7,845 nucleotides of DNA from contig QIEW01000140.1 in NCBI GenBank assembly GCA_003230535.1, positions 1 to 7,845 on the forward strand, given 5' to 3'. The stretch's first letter is position 1, and each line of letters begins with the position of its first letter. Under the pieces are notes generated by a model. The model had not been told where the DNA came from, ran no database searches, and was given only the letters and a program-made list of their open reading frames with translations. Below are positions 1 through 6,497 of the stretch, in pieces. The stretch comes from a bacterium (GTDB lineage Bacteria; SZUA-182; SZUA-191). The position numbers and the translations under genes are program-made.

Positions 1-17
1 ATGTTGTGAAAAAGAGT

Positions 18-758
18 TCATCGCTCTCCACAGCTCATCCCTGCAACCCGGTGGATCGCTTCTTCCAAATCTATGGCTCCGCTGTAGAGGGATAGTCCTA
101 AAATGACACCTTGTACCTGAGGCGTCTCTTGGGCGATTGCTTCAATATCATCTATACTGGAGACCCCCCCCGAGGCGATAACCGGGATCGAAGTAGCTTG
201 CACCATGGCGCGCAAGCTTTTTATGTTCGGCCCGCAAAGAGTGCCGTCCCGTCCCGTATCAGTAAATATAATCGCACCGATGCCGACGCCCTCATATTGC
301 CGGGCAAGTTCGGCAGCTAAAAGAGAACTTTCCTCTACCCACCCCCTGGTCACCACTACCCCGTCTTTGGCGTCAATCCCCAGTATAATTTGGCCGGGAA
401 AGCGGGAACAGAGCCGCTTTACCAGCGCCGGATTTTCTACCGCCACCGTGCCCAGGATTGCCCGCTCAATACCGCCGGAGAGCGCCCGGACTACCTGCTC
501 CTCTGTACGTAACCCTCCGCCCAGTTCCACCGGTATAGAGACAGCTTCAGCCAATCTGAAAACAAGCTCCAGATTTCCGGAAGAACCGCTGAATGCTCCG
601 TCGAGATCCACTACATGGAGGAGCTTTGCGCCACACATCTCCCACTTTCGGGCTACTTCCAAAGGATCGGAGGAGAATTCCGTCTTCTGCTTCAACTTGC
701 CCTGATAGAGCCGAACACACCGGCCTTGATGTAAATCTATCGCTGGGATGATAATCAT
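18..758 (-). CDS. hisA: HisA, ProFAR isomerase of histidine biosynthesis
   Basis: This enzyme isomerises the aminoaldose ProFAR to the aminoketose PRFAR, the fourth step of histidine synthesis, in the cytoplasm. The 246-residue product has the usual family length and a complete (beta/alpha)8 barrel pattern. Asp8 in the N-terminal PAIDLHQGRCVRL motif and Asp129 in ILGIDAKDG match the catalytic acid/base pair. Phosphate-binding glycine motifs are visible at ELGGGLR (78-84), TDTGRDGTL (166-174) and IASGGVSS (194-201). The start is the ATG at 758; the SD upstream is weak. The upstream neighbour is tpx, 90 bp away, not hisH or hisB as in many his operons. Whatever follows hisA, possibly hisF, lies beyond the left edge. 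The call is secure; the bifunctional PriA homologue is less likely outside Actinobacteria. Confidence 0.96.
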   Translation of the reverse strand: MIIIPAIDLHQGRCVRLYQGKLKQKTEFSSDPLEVARKWEMCGAKLLHVVDLDGAFSGSSGNLELVFRLAEAVSIPVELGGGLRTEEQVVRALSGGIERAILGTVAVENPALVKRLCSRFPGQIILGIDAKDGVVVTRGWVEESSLLAAELARQYEGVGIGAIIFTDTGRDGTLCGPNIKSLRAMVQATSIPVIASGGVSSIDDIEAIAQETPQVQGVILGLSLYSGAIDLEEAIHRVAGMSCGER

Positions 759-794
759 TATAGAAAGATGCCAACTCTATAAGTAGATGTTTAG

Positions 795-824
795 CAGATA
801 AAACTCCCCACCCGACTTTATCTG
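795..824. other. Inverted repeat between tpx and hisA
   Basis: Two perfect 8-nt arms, CAGATAAA (795-802) and TTTATCTG (817-824), flank a 14-nt C-rich loop. The repeat lies in the 90-bp spacer after tpx and before hisA. No run of T follows it on the minus strand, so it is not a classic intrinsic terminator. It could be a weak attenuator or a regulator site for hisA, or chance in AT-rich DNA. Confidence 0.3.
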
Positions 825-833
825 ACCACTTGA

Positions 834-853
834 AATGTTGACAGAATACTAGA
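834..853. repeat. 20-bp imperfect direct repeat, copy 1 (tpx stop)
   Basis: The sequence AATGTTGACANAANACTAGA occurs here and again at 1660-1679 with 18 of 20 identical bases, in the same orientation. Each copy runs across the TAG stop codon of a minus-strand gene, tpx here and korB at the other copy. The two copies bracket tpx and the palindromic-element cluster. The central TGTTGACA resembles the end of a mobile element, but this is inference. Confidence 0.55.
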
Positions 854-1364
854 GGAGGCTTTTTACGGCAGCTAAAGCGGCATCATAATCAGGATGATTA
901 GTAATTTCAGCTACATATTCAGCATACTTTATTATGCCTTGTTCATCAACAACAAATATGCCCCGACTTAATAAACGCAACTCTTTAATCAGGATGCCGT
1001 ATGCTTTACCAAAAGAGGCCAGTTTATGGTCTGAGAGCGCTTGTACCCGATTAATTCCAGCCGCCGAGCAGAACCGTTTTTGGGCGAAAGGCAAATCCAT
1101 ACTGATAGTCAGCACAGCAACTTTTTCAGCTAATCCCGCCGCTTCCTGATTGAACCGCCTGGTTTGCAGATCACATACGGGCGTATCCAGGGAAGGAACC
1201 ACGCTTATCAGGCATACCCGCCCCTTGAAATCTTTAAGTCCAACTTCGGCCAATGTATCGTCTAATACCGTAAACTCAGGGGCTGTATCACCGGAATGTT
1301 TCTCCTGCCCCACCAAAGTTAGCGGTTGCCCCTGAAAGGTTACGGCGGCTTCTCTCTCTATCAT
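849..1364 (-). CDS. tpx: Thiol peroxidase, Tpx-type atypical 2-Cys peroxiredoxin
   Basis: Tpx reduces hydrogen peroxide and alkyl hydroperoxides using a thioredoxin-regenerated disulfide. The 171-residue protein has the family length. It shows APEFTVLD (28-35), the active-site segment PSLDTPVCDLQTRRFN with peroxidatic Cys64 and Thr61, the resolving Cys99 in KRFCSAAGI, and the conserved Arg134 in LSRGIFVVD. The Cys64-Cys99 spacing is that of the Tpx subfamily rather than AhpC or BCP. The ATG at 1364 follows a strong SD (AGAGGAG, complement around 1371-1377). A plausible sigma-A promoter lies at 1425-1453, so tpx probably starts its own transcript. The gene is flanked by direct repeats at 834 and 1660. 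Its role beside sor and korAB fits peroxide defence in an anaerobe. Confidence 0.96.
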   Translation of the reverse strand: MIEREAAVTFQGQPLTLVGQEKHSGDTAPEFTVLDDTLAEVGLKDFKGRVCLISVVPSLDTPVCDLQTRRFNQEAAGLAEKVAVLTISMDLPFAQKRFCSAAGINRVQALSDHKLASFGKAYGILIKELRLLSRGIFVVDEQGIIKYAEYVAEITNHPDYDAALAAVKSLL

Positions 1365-1424
1365 GGTCTTCTCCTCTATTAAACTATGGAACTGTTAGTC
1401 AACGAAAAACATACATGATTTAAA

Positions 1425-1453
1425 CGTATAGGAATTTCCTTTTTTATGTCCAA
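1425..1453 (-). promoter_or_regulatory. Candidate sigma-A promoter of tpx
   Basis: Read on the minus strand, TTGGAC (1448-1453) is followed after exactly 17 nt by TATACG (1425-1430), about 60 nt ahead of the tpx start. The spacer contains the small inverted repeat GGAA-T-TTCC (1431-1439), which could be an operator. The match to consensus is partial but the spacing is ideal. Confidence 0.45.
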
Positions 1454-1479
1454 TAAAACAAGTAGATAAGTTTTTATGT

Positions 1480-1505
1480 GCTGTCGGGTTCTCAAACCCG
1501 ACAGC
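1480..1505. repeat. Intergenic palindrome 1 (11-bp stem hairpin)
   Basis: Arms GCTGTCGGGTT (1480-1490) and AACCCGACAGC (1495-1505) pair perfectly around a CTCA loop. The hairpin lies between the tpx promoter and palindrome 2. Its core is the reverse complement of the core of palindrome 2. This arrangement is typical of REP/BIME-like intergenic repeats. For transcripts coming from korB it could also act as a weak terminator or 3'-end stabiliser. Confidence 0.65.
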
Positions 1506-1513
1506 CTGAATGA

Positions 1514-1537
1514 GTGGCAGGTTTGAGAACCTGCCAC
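1514..1537. repeat. Intergenic palindrome 2 (10-bp stem hairpin)
   Basis: Arms GTGGCAGGTT (1514-1523) and AACCTGCCAC (1528-1537) pair perfectly around a TGAG loop. The 12-nt core GGTTTGAGAACC (1520-1531) is the exact reverse complement of the core at 1487-1498 in palindrome 1. The outer arm bases differ between the two hairpins but still pair, which suggests selection for the stem. Confidence 0.65.
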
Positions 1538-1559
1538 CACCTAAATCTTCTGTCAAATT

Positions 1560-1641
1560 CCCCCTCACATCGGTCCTCTCCCCCGGAGGAGAGGAAGCTT
1601 AAGTCCCTTCTCCCCTAGGGGAGAAGGTTAGGATGAGGGGG
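1560..1641. mobile_element. 82-bp MITE/REP-like element with CCCCCTCA ends
   Basis: Terminal inverted repeats CCCCCTCA (1560-1567) and TGAGGGGG (1634-1641) enclose two palindromes. One has arms TCCTCTCC and GGAGAGGA (1574-1581, 1588-1595). The other is a perfect 22-bp palindrome at 1606-1627 with arms CCTTCTCCCC and GGGGAGAAGG around TA. No coding capacity is present. This C-rich/G-rich layout is characteristic of small non-autonomous palindromic repeats dispersed in many bacterial genomes. It sits 33 bp beyond the korB stop and may help end the korB transcript. Mobility is inferred from structure only. Confidence 0.6.
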
Positions 1642-1659
1642 TAAATCAAGCGACATTTT

Positions 1660-1679
1660 AATGTTGACACAACACTAGA
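1660..1679. repeat. 20-bp imperfect direct repeat, copy 2 (korB stop)
   Basis: This is the second copy of AATGTTGACANAANACTAGA, 826 bp from the first and in direct orientation. It differs at two positions and covers the TAG stop of korB. Confidence 0.55.
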
Positions 1680-2529
1680 TGAACTCGCCGAACAATTCTT
1701 GTACTTTTTGGGGACTATAATCCCGATCTATTAATGGTTTACCTTGGAGTACCGAGACTAAATCCTCATAAGCGGGCCGCTCTTTCCGGTAGAGGATGCC
1801 GAGGGGGATCTTATCGCCCCATTCCATAGATTTTTCATAAGCGGCCAGCTTGTCGGTAGGGTCCCATCCATTCTCCTCCAATTTGTAGACCCTGGATTTA
1901 TACCATTGAAAAGTATTCAGCTTATTAAAGATCACGCAGGGCATTAATACATCGATTATGGAAATCCCGCGATGCTTTATGGCTTCCCGGATCATCAGGG
2001 ACATATGGGGAATATCACCGGAAAAACTCCTGGCTAGGAAACCGGCCCCCAAGGAGAGCGCCATCGTCAGAGGGGTCATCATCGCCGTCTTAACCCCTTC
2101 CGTTTGCACCTTGGTGGCGAACCCAATTTCGCTGGTAGGCGAGGCTTGACCTTTGGTGAGGCCGTACACTTGGTTGTTGTGGACGATGACGGTAATATCG
2201 ATATTCCTTCGGATGGCGTGGATAAGGTGATTACCCCCTTCCCCGTAAATATCTCCATCTCCGCTCTCAGCGATGACCGCCAATTCAGGGTTAACCAGCT
2301 TGGCCCCTGTGGCCGGTGGAATGCTCCTCCCATGTAAACCGTTGAAGGTATTGCATCTCATATAATGAGGAAGCTTGGCCGCCTGACCGATGCCGGAGCA
2401 GATTAATACTTGATGCGGCTTTAATCCCAGGTCGCTGAGGGCCGTTTTTACCGCCGGCAGAATGCTGAAATTTCCGCACCCCGGGCACCAAGCCGTAGCT
2501 ACTTTGTAATCAAAAGGTGTCGGCTTCAT
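1675..2529 (-). CDS. korB: 2-oxoacid:ferredoxin oxidoreductase, beta (TPP-binding) subunit
   Basis: This subunit binds thiamine pyrophosphate and the [4Fe-4S] cluster of a ferredoxin-linked oxidoreductase, probably acting on 2-oxoglutarate or a related 2-oxoacid, to give an acyl-CoA, CO2 and reduced ferredoxin. The 284-residue protein has the expected size. WCPGCGNFS (Cys15, Cys18) is at the N-terminus, the TPP/Mg motif GDGD (90-93) leads to HNNQVYGLTKGQ (117-128), and PCVIFN (Cys198) follows. At the position where related enzymes have SGIGC, this protein has SGIGQ (Gln49), with Cys44 and Cys59 nearby. Its ATG overlaps the korA stop as ATGA, so translation is coupled. Substrate cannot be read from the sequence: 2-oxoglutarate, 2-oxoisovalerate and pyruvate remain possible, so the symbol is provisional. 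Confidence 0.9.
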   Translation of the reverse strand: MKPTPFDYKVATAWCPGCGNFSILPAVKTALSDLGLKPHQVLICSGIGQAAKLPHYMRCNTFNGLHGRSIPPATGAKLVNPELAVIAESGDGDIYGEGGNHLIHAIRRNIDITVIVHNNQVYGLTKGQASPTSEIGFATKVQTEGVKTAMMTPLTMALSLGAGFLARSFSGDIPHMSLMIREAIKHRGISIIDVLMPCVIFNKLNTFQWYKSRVYKLEENGWDPTDKLAAYEKSMEWGDKIPLGILYRKERPAYEDLVSVLQGKPLIDRDYSPQKVQELFGEFI

Positions 2530-4235
2530 AATTTTAACGCTCCCCGTATATAATTAACGGTAAAGGGGCGGCCGTCATATTTCAATATCTTCTCATCAAC
2601 CGTCAACCCCGTCTCAGCCCGCAACAACCAAGCCAACTGTCCGGTGCTGTTGTTTTCAATGATAACCTTCCTGGTTGCTGATTTGAAAATTTCGACCACT
2701 CTCTCTGAAGGAAAGGGCCATAACTGTGGGAAATGCAACTGAGACACCCTTTTGCCTTCAGCGTTAAGCTTTTGGGTAACTTCTTTTATCACCCCATAGG
2801 TCGAGCCCCAGCCGATGAGGAGCAGATCGGTCTCCGCCGGGCCGTCTAAGACAGGCGGTATGACCGCGCCGGCTAGTCCCTGGTACTTCCGGCTGCGCTT
2901 GTCCACCATCTTTACCCTAACATCGAGGTCTTCGGTAAGATGCCCGTCTTCGGTATGCTCGTCACTGTCGGTAACCACCACATGCTCGGTTCTCCCGGGG
3001 ATTAATCTGGGAGAGATACCCGAGGGAGTGAGCTGATGCCGCTTATATTCCCGGACATCCTTTAAGTCCTCTTCTGTAGCCAAATGTCTGTCAATGGCGA
3101 GGGAGGACAAGTCAAAGGGTTCAATGTTACGGTAGATGTCGGCCAGGTATTGGTCGGTGAGGATTAATACCGGAATCTGATATTTGTCTGCCAGATTGAA
3201 AGCCTTTTGGGTTAAGTAAAACGCCTCCTCAGACGAGCCGGGAGTGAATATGGCGCGAGCAAACTCTCCGTGTCCGGCATGAAGGACAAACAATAGCTCC
3301 CCTTGCTCGGTGCGGGTAGGGAGACCGGTAGCCGGGCCGGGCCGCTGGGCCAGGACAATCACGGCCGGCGTCTCGGTAATTCCGGCTAAACTCAAAGCTT
3401 CCACCATTAGGGAAAATCCGCCGCCCGAGGTGGCGGTCATAGCCCTGGCGCCGGCATAAGATGCTCCCAGGATCATATTTAAGGCCGCAATTTCATCTTC
3501 AGCCTGCTCCACCATAATGTTAAACTGTGCCTGTTTTCCCGCCAGATACACCAAAATGCTGGTAGAGGGCGTCATTGGATAGGCGGCGAAGAAATTACAC
3601 CCGGCGGCCAGGGCGCCTAAGGCTATGGCCTCATTGCCATTGATTACCATTCTGGGAACAGCCGGGCCGGGCTTAAACTTATGGGCAAACTGTTGGGAAT
3701 AGTTGTCCTGGGCAAACCGATATCCCGCCCGGGCAGCCTTGATGTTACTCTCCAACATCTCCGGTTTTTTCTTGGAAAACGACTCATACAGCAACGTCTC
3801 CAACGGTGATATATCATAGTTTAACAATCCCAATGCCGCCCCGGAGGCTACCGAATTTACAAATACCTTTTTTCCTCCTTCTGTGAGCGCCAACTTTTCC
3901 AGCGGGATATTAAACCGGCCAGATCCTTCCTTCGCAGATTTTGACTTACTGCCGTCGTAGATAATACCCCCGCCGTTCCTTAGCTCAAATTCATGCTCGG
4001 TAATTGACAAATCATCCAAGGCTAACAGCAGATCTATCTGATCATCGGGAGCGGACACCGGAGCAGCGGCTATTCTAATCTGGTAGAAATTGTGGCCCCC
4101 CCGTATGCGGGATTGATAGTCCTGATTGGAAAAGATGTGATAACCGCCGCGGGAAAATATTTTGCTCAATATAGCGCCGATGGTCTGCATTCCTTGGCCT
4201 GCCTGTCCACCGATTTTTATGCTAAAATCCATCAT
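2526..4235 (-). CDS. korA: 2-oxoacid:ferredoxin oxidoreductase, fused gamma-alpha subunit
   Basis: This is the large subunit partnering the downstream beta subunit. Residues 1-180 form the gamma domain, with the opening IKIGGQAGQGMQTIG and SRIRGGHNFYQIRI. Residues from about 195 form the alpha (pyrimidine-binding) domain, with YPMTPST (219-225) matching the conserved YPITP substrate/TPP loop, EDEIAALNMILGASYAGARAMTATSGGG, and a C-terminal transketolase-like domain. The gamma-alpha fusion of 569 residues is the standard two-subunit KorA/OFOR layout. No ferredoxin-like delta subunit is present, so an external ferredoxin is expected. Two adjacent ATGs (4235 and 4232) follow GGAAGGAGAG; the second has the better SD spacing (7 nt against 4). 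It lies 48 nt after sor with no terminator between. The family is certain; the substrate is not. Confidence 0.93.
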   Translation of the reverse strand: MMDFSIKIGGQAGQGMQTIGAILSKIFSRGGYHIFSNQDYQSRIRGGHNFYQIRIAAAPVSAPDDQIDLLLALDDLSITEHEFELRNGGGIIYDGSKSKSAKEGSGRFNIPLEKLALTEGGKKVFVNSVASGAALGLLNYDISPLETLLYESFSKKKPEMLESNIKAARAGYRFAQDNYSQQFAHKFKPGPAVPRMVINGNEAIALGALAAGCNFFAAYPMTPSTSILVYLAGKQAQFNIMVEQAEDEIAALNMILGASYAGARAMTATSGGGFSLMVEALSLAGITETPAVIVLAQRPGPATGLPTRTEQGELLFVLHAGHGEFARAIFTPGSSEEAFYLTQKAFNLADKYQIPVLILTDQYLADIYRNIEPFDLSSLAIDRHLATEEDLKDVREYKRHQLTPSGISPRLIPGRTEHVVVTDSDEHTEDGHLTEDLDVRVKMVDKRSRKYQGLAGAVIPPVLDGPAETDLLLIGWGSTYGVIKEVTQKLNAEGKRVSQLHFPQLWPFPSERVVEIFKSATRKVIIENNSTGQLAWLLRAETGLTVDEKILKYDGRPFTVNYIRGALKL

Positions 4236-4283
4236 AGCTCTCCTTCCCTCAACCTTTTTACTTAACTTTGCAGGAACTCCACA

Positions 4284-4655
4284 CTAGTCGGCGCTGACCT
4301 CAATCGAACTCCTCCAAACACCATGGAGGTTACATCTGGAGGCGGCCTCTAATTTTGTCTTAAGCCCAGGGTGCACCAACTGTATAGGCAGTCTAACCTG
4401 GGGACTGGTCATAATAGGGGCAAAATCAAATCTTGCCAGATAAATCCCGTTCAGCGAGAGCTCAACCCATTGAATAAAATGTTCGTTCTCATTGGGATGT
4501 GGTATATGACCGACGGTTACCGTTACCTGGAAAAATTCTCCGGCTTCTATCTCATCCGGAACTTCAATTTTAGGCAGATGTTTTTGCTCTAATATGCTCA
4601 AATTATTTAGGTCAGCCGCTTTATTGACCTGACAAAACAGCGTTCTTTCTTTCAT
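4284..4655 (-). CDS. sor: Superoxide reductase, one-iron (neelaredoxin-type) class
   Basis: This enzyme reduces superoxide to hydrogen peroxide without producing oxygen, using electrons from rubredoxin-like donors. All the ligands of the square-pyramidal Fe(His)4(Cys) site are visible: His26 in EQKHLP, with the catalytic Lys25 beside it, His53 and His59 in HPNENEHFIQW, and Cys108 and His111 in CNLHGVW. The N-terminal Cys4 rubredoxin-like domain of two-iron desulfoferrodoxin is absent; only Cys8 is there. The 123-residue length fits the one-iron class. I chose the ATG at 4655 because GGGGG lies 8 nt before it. The in-frame ATG at 4676 has no SD and would add seven residues. korA follows after 48 nt. 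Three TTGYGC repeats lie upstream. Confidence 0.93.
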   Translation of the reverse strand: MKERTLFCQVNKAADLNNLSILEQKHLPKIEVPDEIEAGEFFQVTVTVGHIPHPNENEHFIQWVELSLNGIYLARFDFAPIMTSPQVRLPIQLVHPGLKTKLEAASRCNLHGVWRSSIEVSAD

Positions 4656-4691
4656 ATTACTAACCCCCTTTTTCATTTCGTATTATCTGCA

Positions 4692-4759
4692 TTGTGCAAT
4701 TTAACATAAAATATGCAGGTTGCGCAAGACTAATTATAAATATACCAATTTGTGCGTAA
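4692..4759. promoter_or_regulatory. Operator-like TTGYGCAA repeats upstream of sor
   Basis: TTGTGCAA (4692-4699), TTGCGCAA (4720-4727) and the degenerate TTGTGCGTAA (4750-4759) occur 28 and 30 bp apart, roughly three helical turns each, just upstream of sor. The first two are near-perfect or perfect palindromes. On the minus strand the middle site also supplies a TTGCGC that sits 17 nt before TTAAAT, a weak possible promoter. A repressor or activator binding as a spaced array is inferred; I do not recognise the regulator. Confidence 0.35.
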
Positions 4760-4832
4760 TGTAAAGAGGCATATAGAATACAATAATTAGCTGCTGTGTT
4801 TGTTCAGGATCAGAAATAGGTCCGATAAGCAT
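4734..4832 (-). CDS. Possible 32-residue small ORF between der and sor
   Basis: An ATG at 4832 opens a 32-codon frame ending in TAA at 4734. It begins MLIGPISDPEQTQQLII and then becomes hydrophobic and aromatic. The SD is poor: AAAGG, about 10 nt upstream. The frame stays open upstream of the ATG for nine more codons, so it could be a remnant of a longer gene. It shares DNA with the operator-like repeats. I do not recognise it, and it may simply be chance. Confidence 0.2.
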   Translation of the reverse strand: MLIGPISDPEQTQQLIIVFYMPLYITHKLVYL

Positions 4833-4880
4833 AATTACAAAGCCTTTGTTATTAATATTCTATTGCTCCTATATCAGGCG

Positions 4881-6227
4881 CTATTTCTTCCTCCGCGTCA
4901 GGATTAAAACCGGAGTGCCGAATAGACCGAAATGATCCCTAACGCGGTTCTGTAGGTAACGCAGATATGAGAAATGCAGGGTCTGGGGTTTATTGGAGGT
5001 TAATACAAGGGTAGGGGGGTGAATAGCTACCTGCTTTAGGGAATAGAGCCTCACCGTCCTTCCCCCGGAGCGCGGCACCGAATGGTGGGCGGTAGCTTCC
5101 TTTAGAATAGCTTGGAGCTCGGGGCCTGGCAGTCGGCGGGAGTATTGCCAAAAAACACGGGCGGCCATCTTCAGCACGGCATGGACTTGAACTCTTTGAA
5201 GAGCCGAGGTAAAAATCACCGGTGCAAATTCCAGGAACTTAAAATTTAGTCGCAGGTCCCGCTCAAATTGCTTCCTTGAAACCTTTGAGCCGACCAGATC
5301 CCATTTGTTGGCCACGATAATGATCGCCCTCCCCCGCTCATGGGCATAGCCGGCAATATGGGCATCCTGTGCGGTCGGGCCTTCCCGGGCATCCAGCAGC
5401 AGTAAGGCTACATGGGTTCTTTCAATGCTCTTTAGCGCTTTTATTACGCATAGTTTCTCCAAAAACTCATTAATCCGGCCCTTCCTTCTGATACCGGCAG
5501 TATCAATTAAGGTAAATTTCCGGTCGCCTAACTCAAACTGGGTGTCAATCGCATCTCTGGTAGTGCCGGGTGTCTCACCCACCAATACCCGGTCTTCTCC
5601 CAGGACGGAATTTATGAAGGTGGATTTGCCCACATTCGGACGTCCCAATACTGCTATCCGGATCCGATCTTGATCTGCTTGGCAGGCCTCTTCAGCGGTC
5701 AGCGGGAGATACCCGACCACCTTTTCAAGTAGATCGCCAATCCCTAACCCATGCTCGGCAGAGACCGGAAAAAGATGCGGCAGCCCTAAAGAGCAAAAGT
5801 CGCTAACTCCCTCGGCGTTCCTGGGAATATCGACTTTATTCAACGCCGCCACCACCGGTTTTCCCCGTCTGCGGAGATAACTTACAATATCCTGATCAAG
5901 GGCAGTCAGGCCGTCTTTAGCGTCCAATACCAGTATGATTACCTCCGCCTCACTCAGGGCTACATCTATTTGGGCCTTTATATGTTGCAGGAGATCCTGG
6001 TGGGTGGAGAAATCCAAACCGCCGGTGTCAATTACAGAAAAATGTTTACCGGCAAAAGAGCAGGCGGCATAAAGTCGGTCCCGGGTAACTCCCGGCTTAT
6101 CCAAAACGGTAGCCAGGCGCATCCCGGCCAGCCGGTTAAACAATCTGGATTTGCCGACATTAGGCCGCCCCACGATGGCCACCGCTGCCCGACCGTGACA
6201 GTAATACTCAGATATCTGTTTCATCAT
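4881..6227 (-). CDS. der: Der (EngA), double-domain ribosome-assembly GTPase
   Basis: Der binds the 50S ribosomal precursor and drives late assembly of the large subunit. The two tandem GTPase domains are intact. Domain 1 has GRPNVGKS (20-27), Thr48 in GVTRD, DTGG (67-70) and NKVD (130-133). Domain 2 has GRPNVGKS (195-202), ETPGTTRD, DTAG (242-245) and NKWD (307-310). A KH-like C-terminal domain covers about 355-448. The length of 448 fits the Gram-positive family. Small oddities are a 16-residue N-terminal lead before the first strand and Arg28 in the first P-loop (GKSR) where GKST is usual; Ser27 still supplies the Mg ligand. Start codons at 6227 and 6224 follow GGGGGAAG. The gene is separated from its neighbours on both sides and looks monocistronic. 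Confidence 0.97.
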   Translation of the reverse strand: MMKQISEYYCHGRAAVAIVGRPNVGKSRLFNRLAGMRLATVLDKPGVTRDRLYAACSFAGKHFSVIDTGGLDFSTHQDLLQHIKAQIDVALSEAEVIILVLDAKDGLTALDQDIVSYLRRRGKPVVAALNKVDIPRNAEGVSDFCSLGLPHLFPVSAEHGLGIGDLLEKVVGYLPLTAEEACQADQDRIRIAVLGRPNVGKSTFINSVLGEDRVLVGETPGTTRDAIDTQFELGDRKFTLIDTAGIRRKGRINEFLEKLCVIKALKSIERTHVALLLLDAREGPTAQDAHIAGYAHERGRAIIIVANKWDLVGSKVSRKQFERDLRLNFKFLEFAPVIFTSALQRVQVHAVLKMAARVFWQYSRRLPGPELQAILKEATAHHSVPRSGGRTVRLYSLKQVAIHPPTLVLTSNKPQTLHFSYLRYLQNRVRDHFGLFGTPVLILTRRKK

Positions 6228-6467
6228 ATACTTCCCCCAAGAACCTATAGTGTTTGTCTTTTACAAATAATTCAGGTTATATCCACATAGAATACAAAAA
6301 AACAGGATACCAAAGTTTGATGTGATTTCCAATCATTTTAAAACGGGGGAGAATTTTTTACTTCTCACTCTGTCAAGACTGGGAACCTTCAACACTGACT
6401 GGTAATTAAACCATTCTTAAACAGATTAATTTGTTGCGGGAGGATAAATAATCCTCTAATTTATGTG
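6228..6467. other. Divergent intergenic stretch without a recognisable gene
   Basis: No convincing ORF or RNA gene is visible here. On the minus strand TTGGAA (6327-6332) and TATCCT (6304-6309) are separated by 17 nt and could be a distant der promoter, but the match is weak. A 6-bp hairpin, GAGGAT/ATCCTC (6440-6445, 6451-6456), lies just upstream of the plus-strand promoter and might be an operator. Confidence 0.3.
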
Positions 6468-6496
6468 TTGACATATTTATAATATAGTATGATAAC
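6468..6496 (+). promoter_or_regulatory. Sigma-A-type promoter for the collagen-like gene
   Basis: A perfect TTGACA (6468-6473) is followed after 17 nt by GATAAC (6491-6496), in an AT-rich spacer. Transcription would start near 6503 and give a leader of about 97 nt. An alternative -10, TATGAT (6488-6493), has too short a spacer. Confidence 0.6.
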
Positions 6497-6497
6497 A

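Noticed and set aside
205-705. Long plus-strand ORF opposite hisA
   Set aside because: It lies wholly antisense to a well-conserved hisA frame, has Ser/Pro/Arg-rich shadow composition and no SD.
838-860. TTGACA in the direct repeat as a plus-strand promoter
   Set aside because: No acceptable -10 lies 16-18 nt downstream, and no plus-strand gene follows.
4731-4745. PerR-box-like AT-rich sequence upstream of sor
   Set aside because: The match to TTATAATNATTATAA is poor and expected by chance in such AT-rich DNA.
4881-6227. Defective first GTPase site in Der because of GKSR
   Set aside because: The Walker A Ser27 and all other G motifs are intact; position 28 is not the Mg ligand, so loss of function cannot be inferred.
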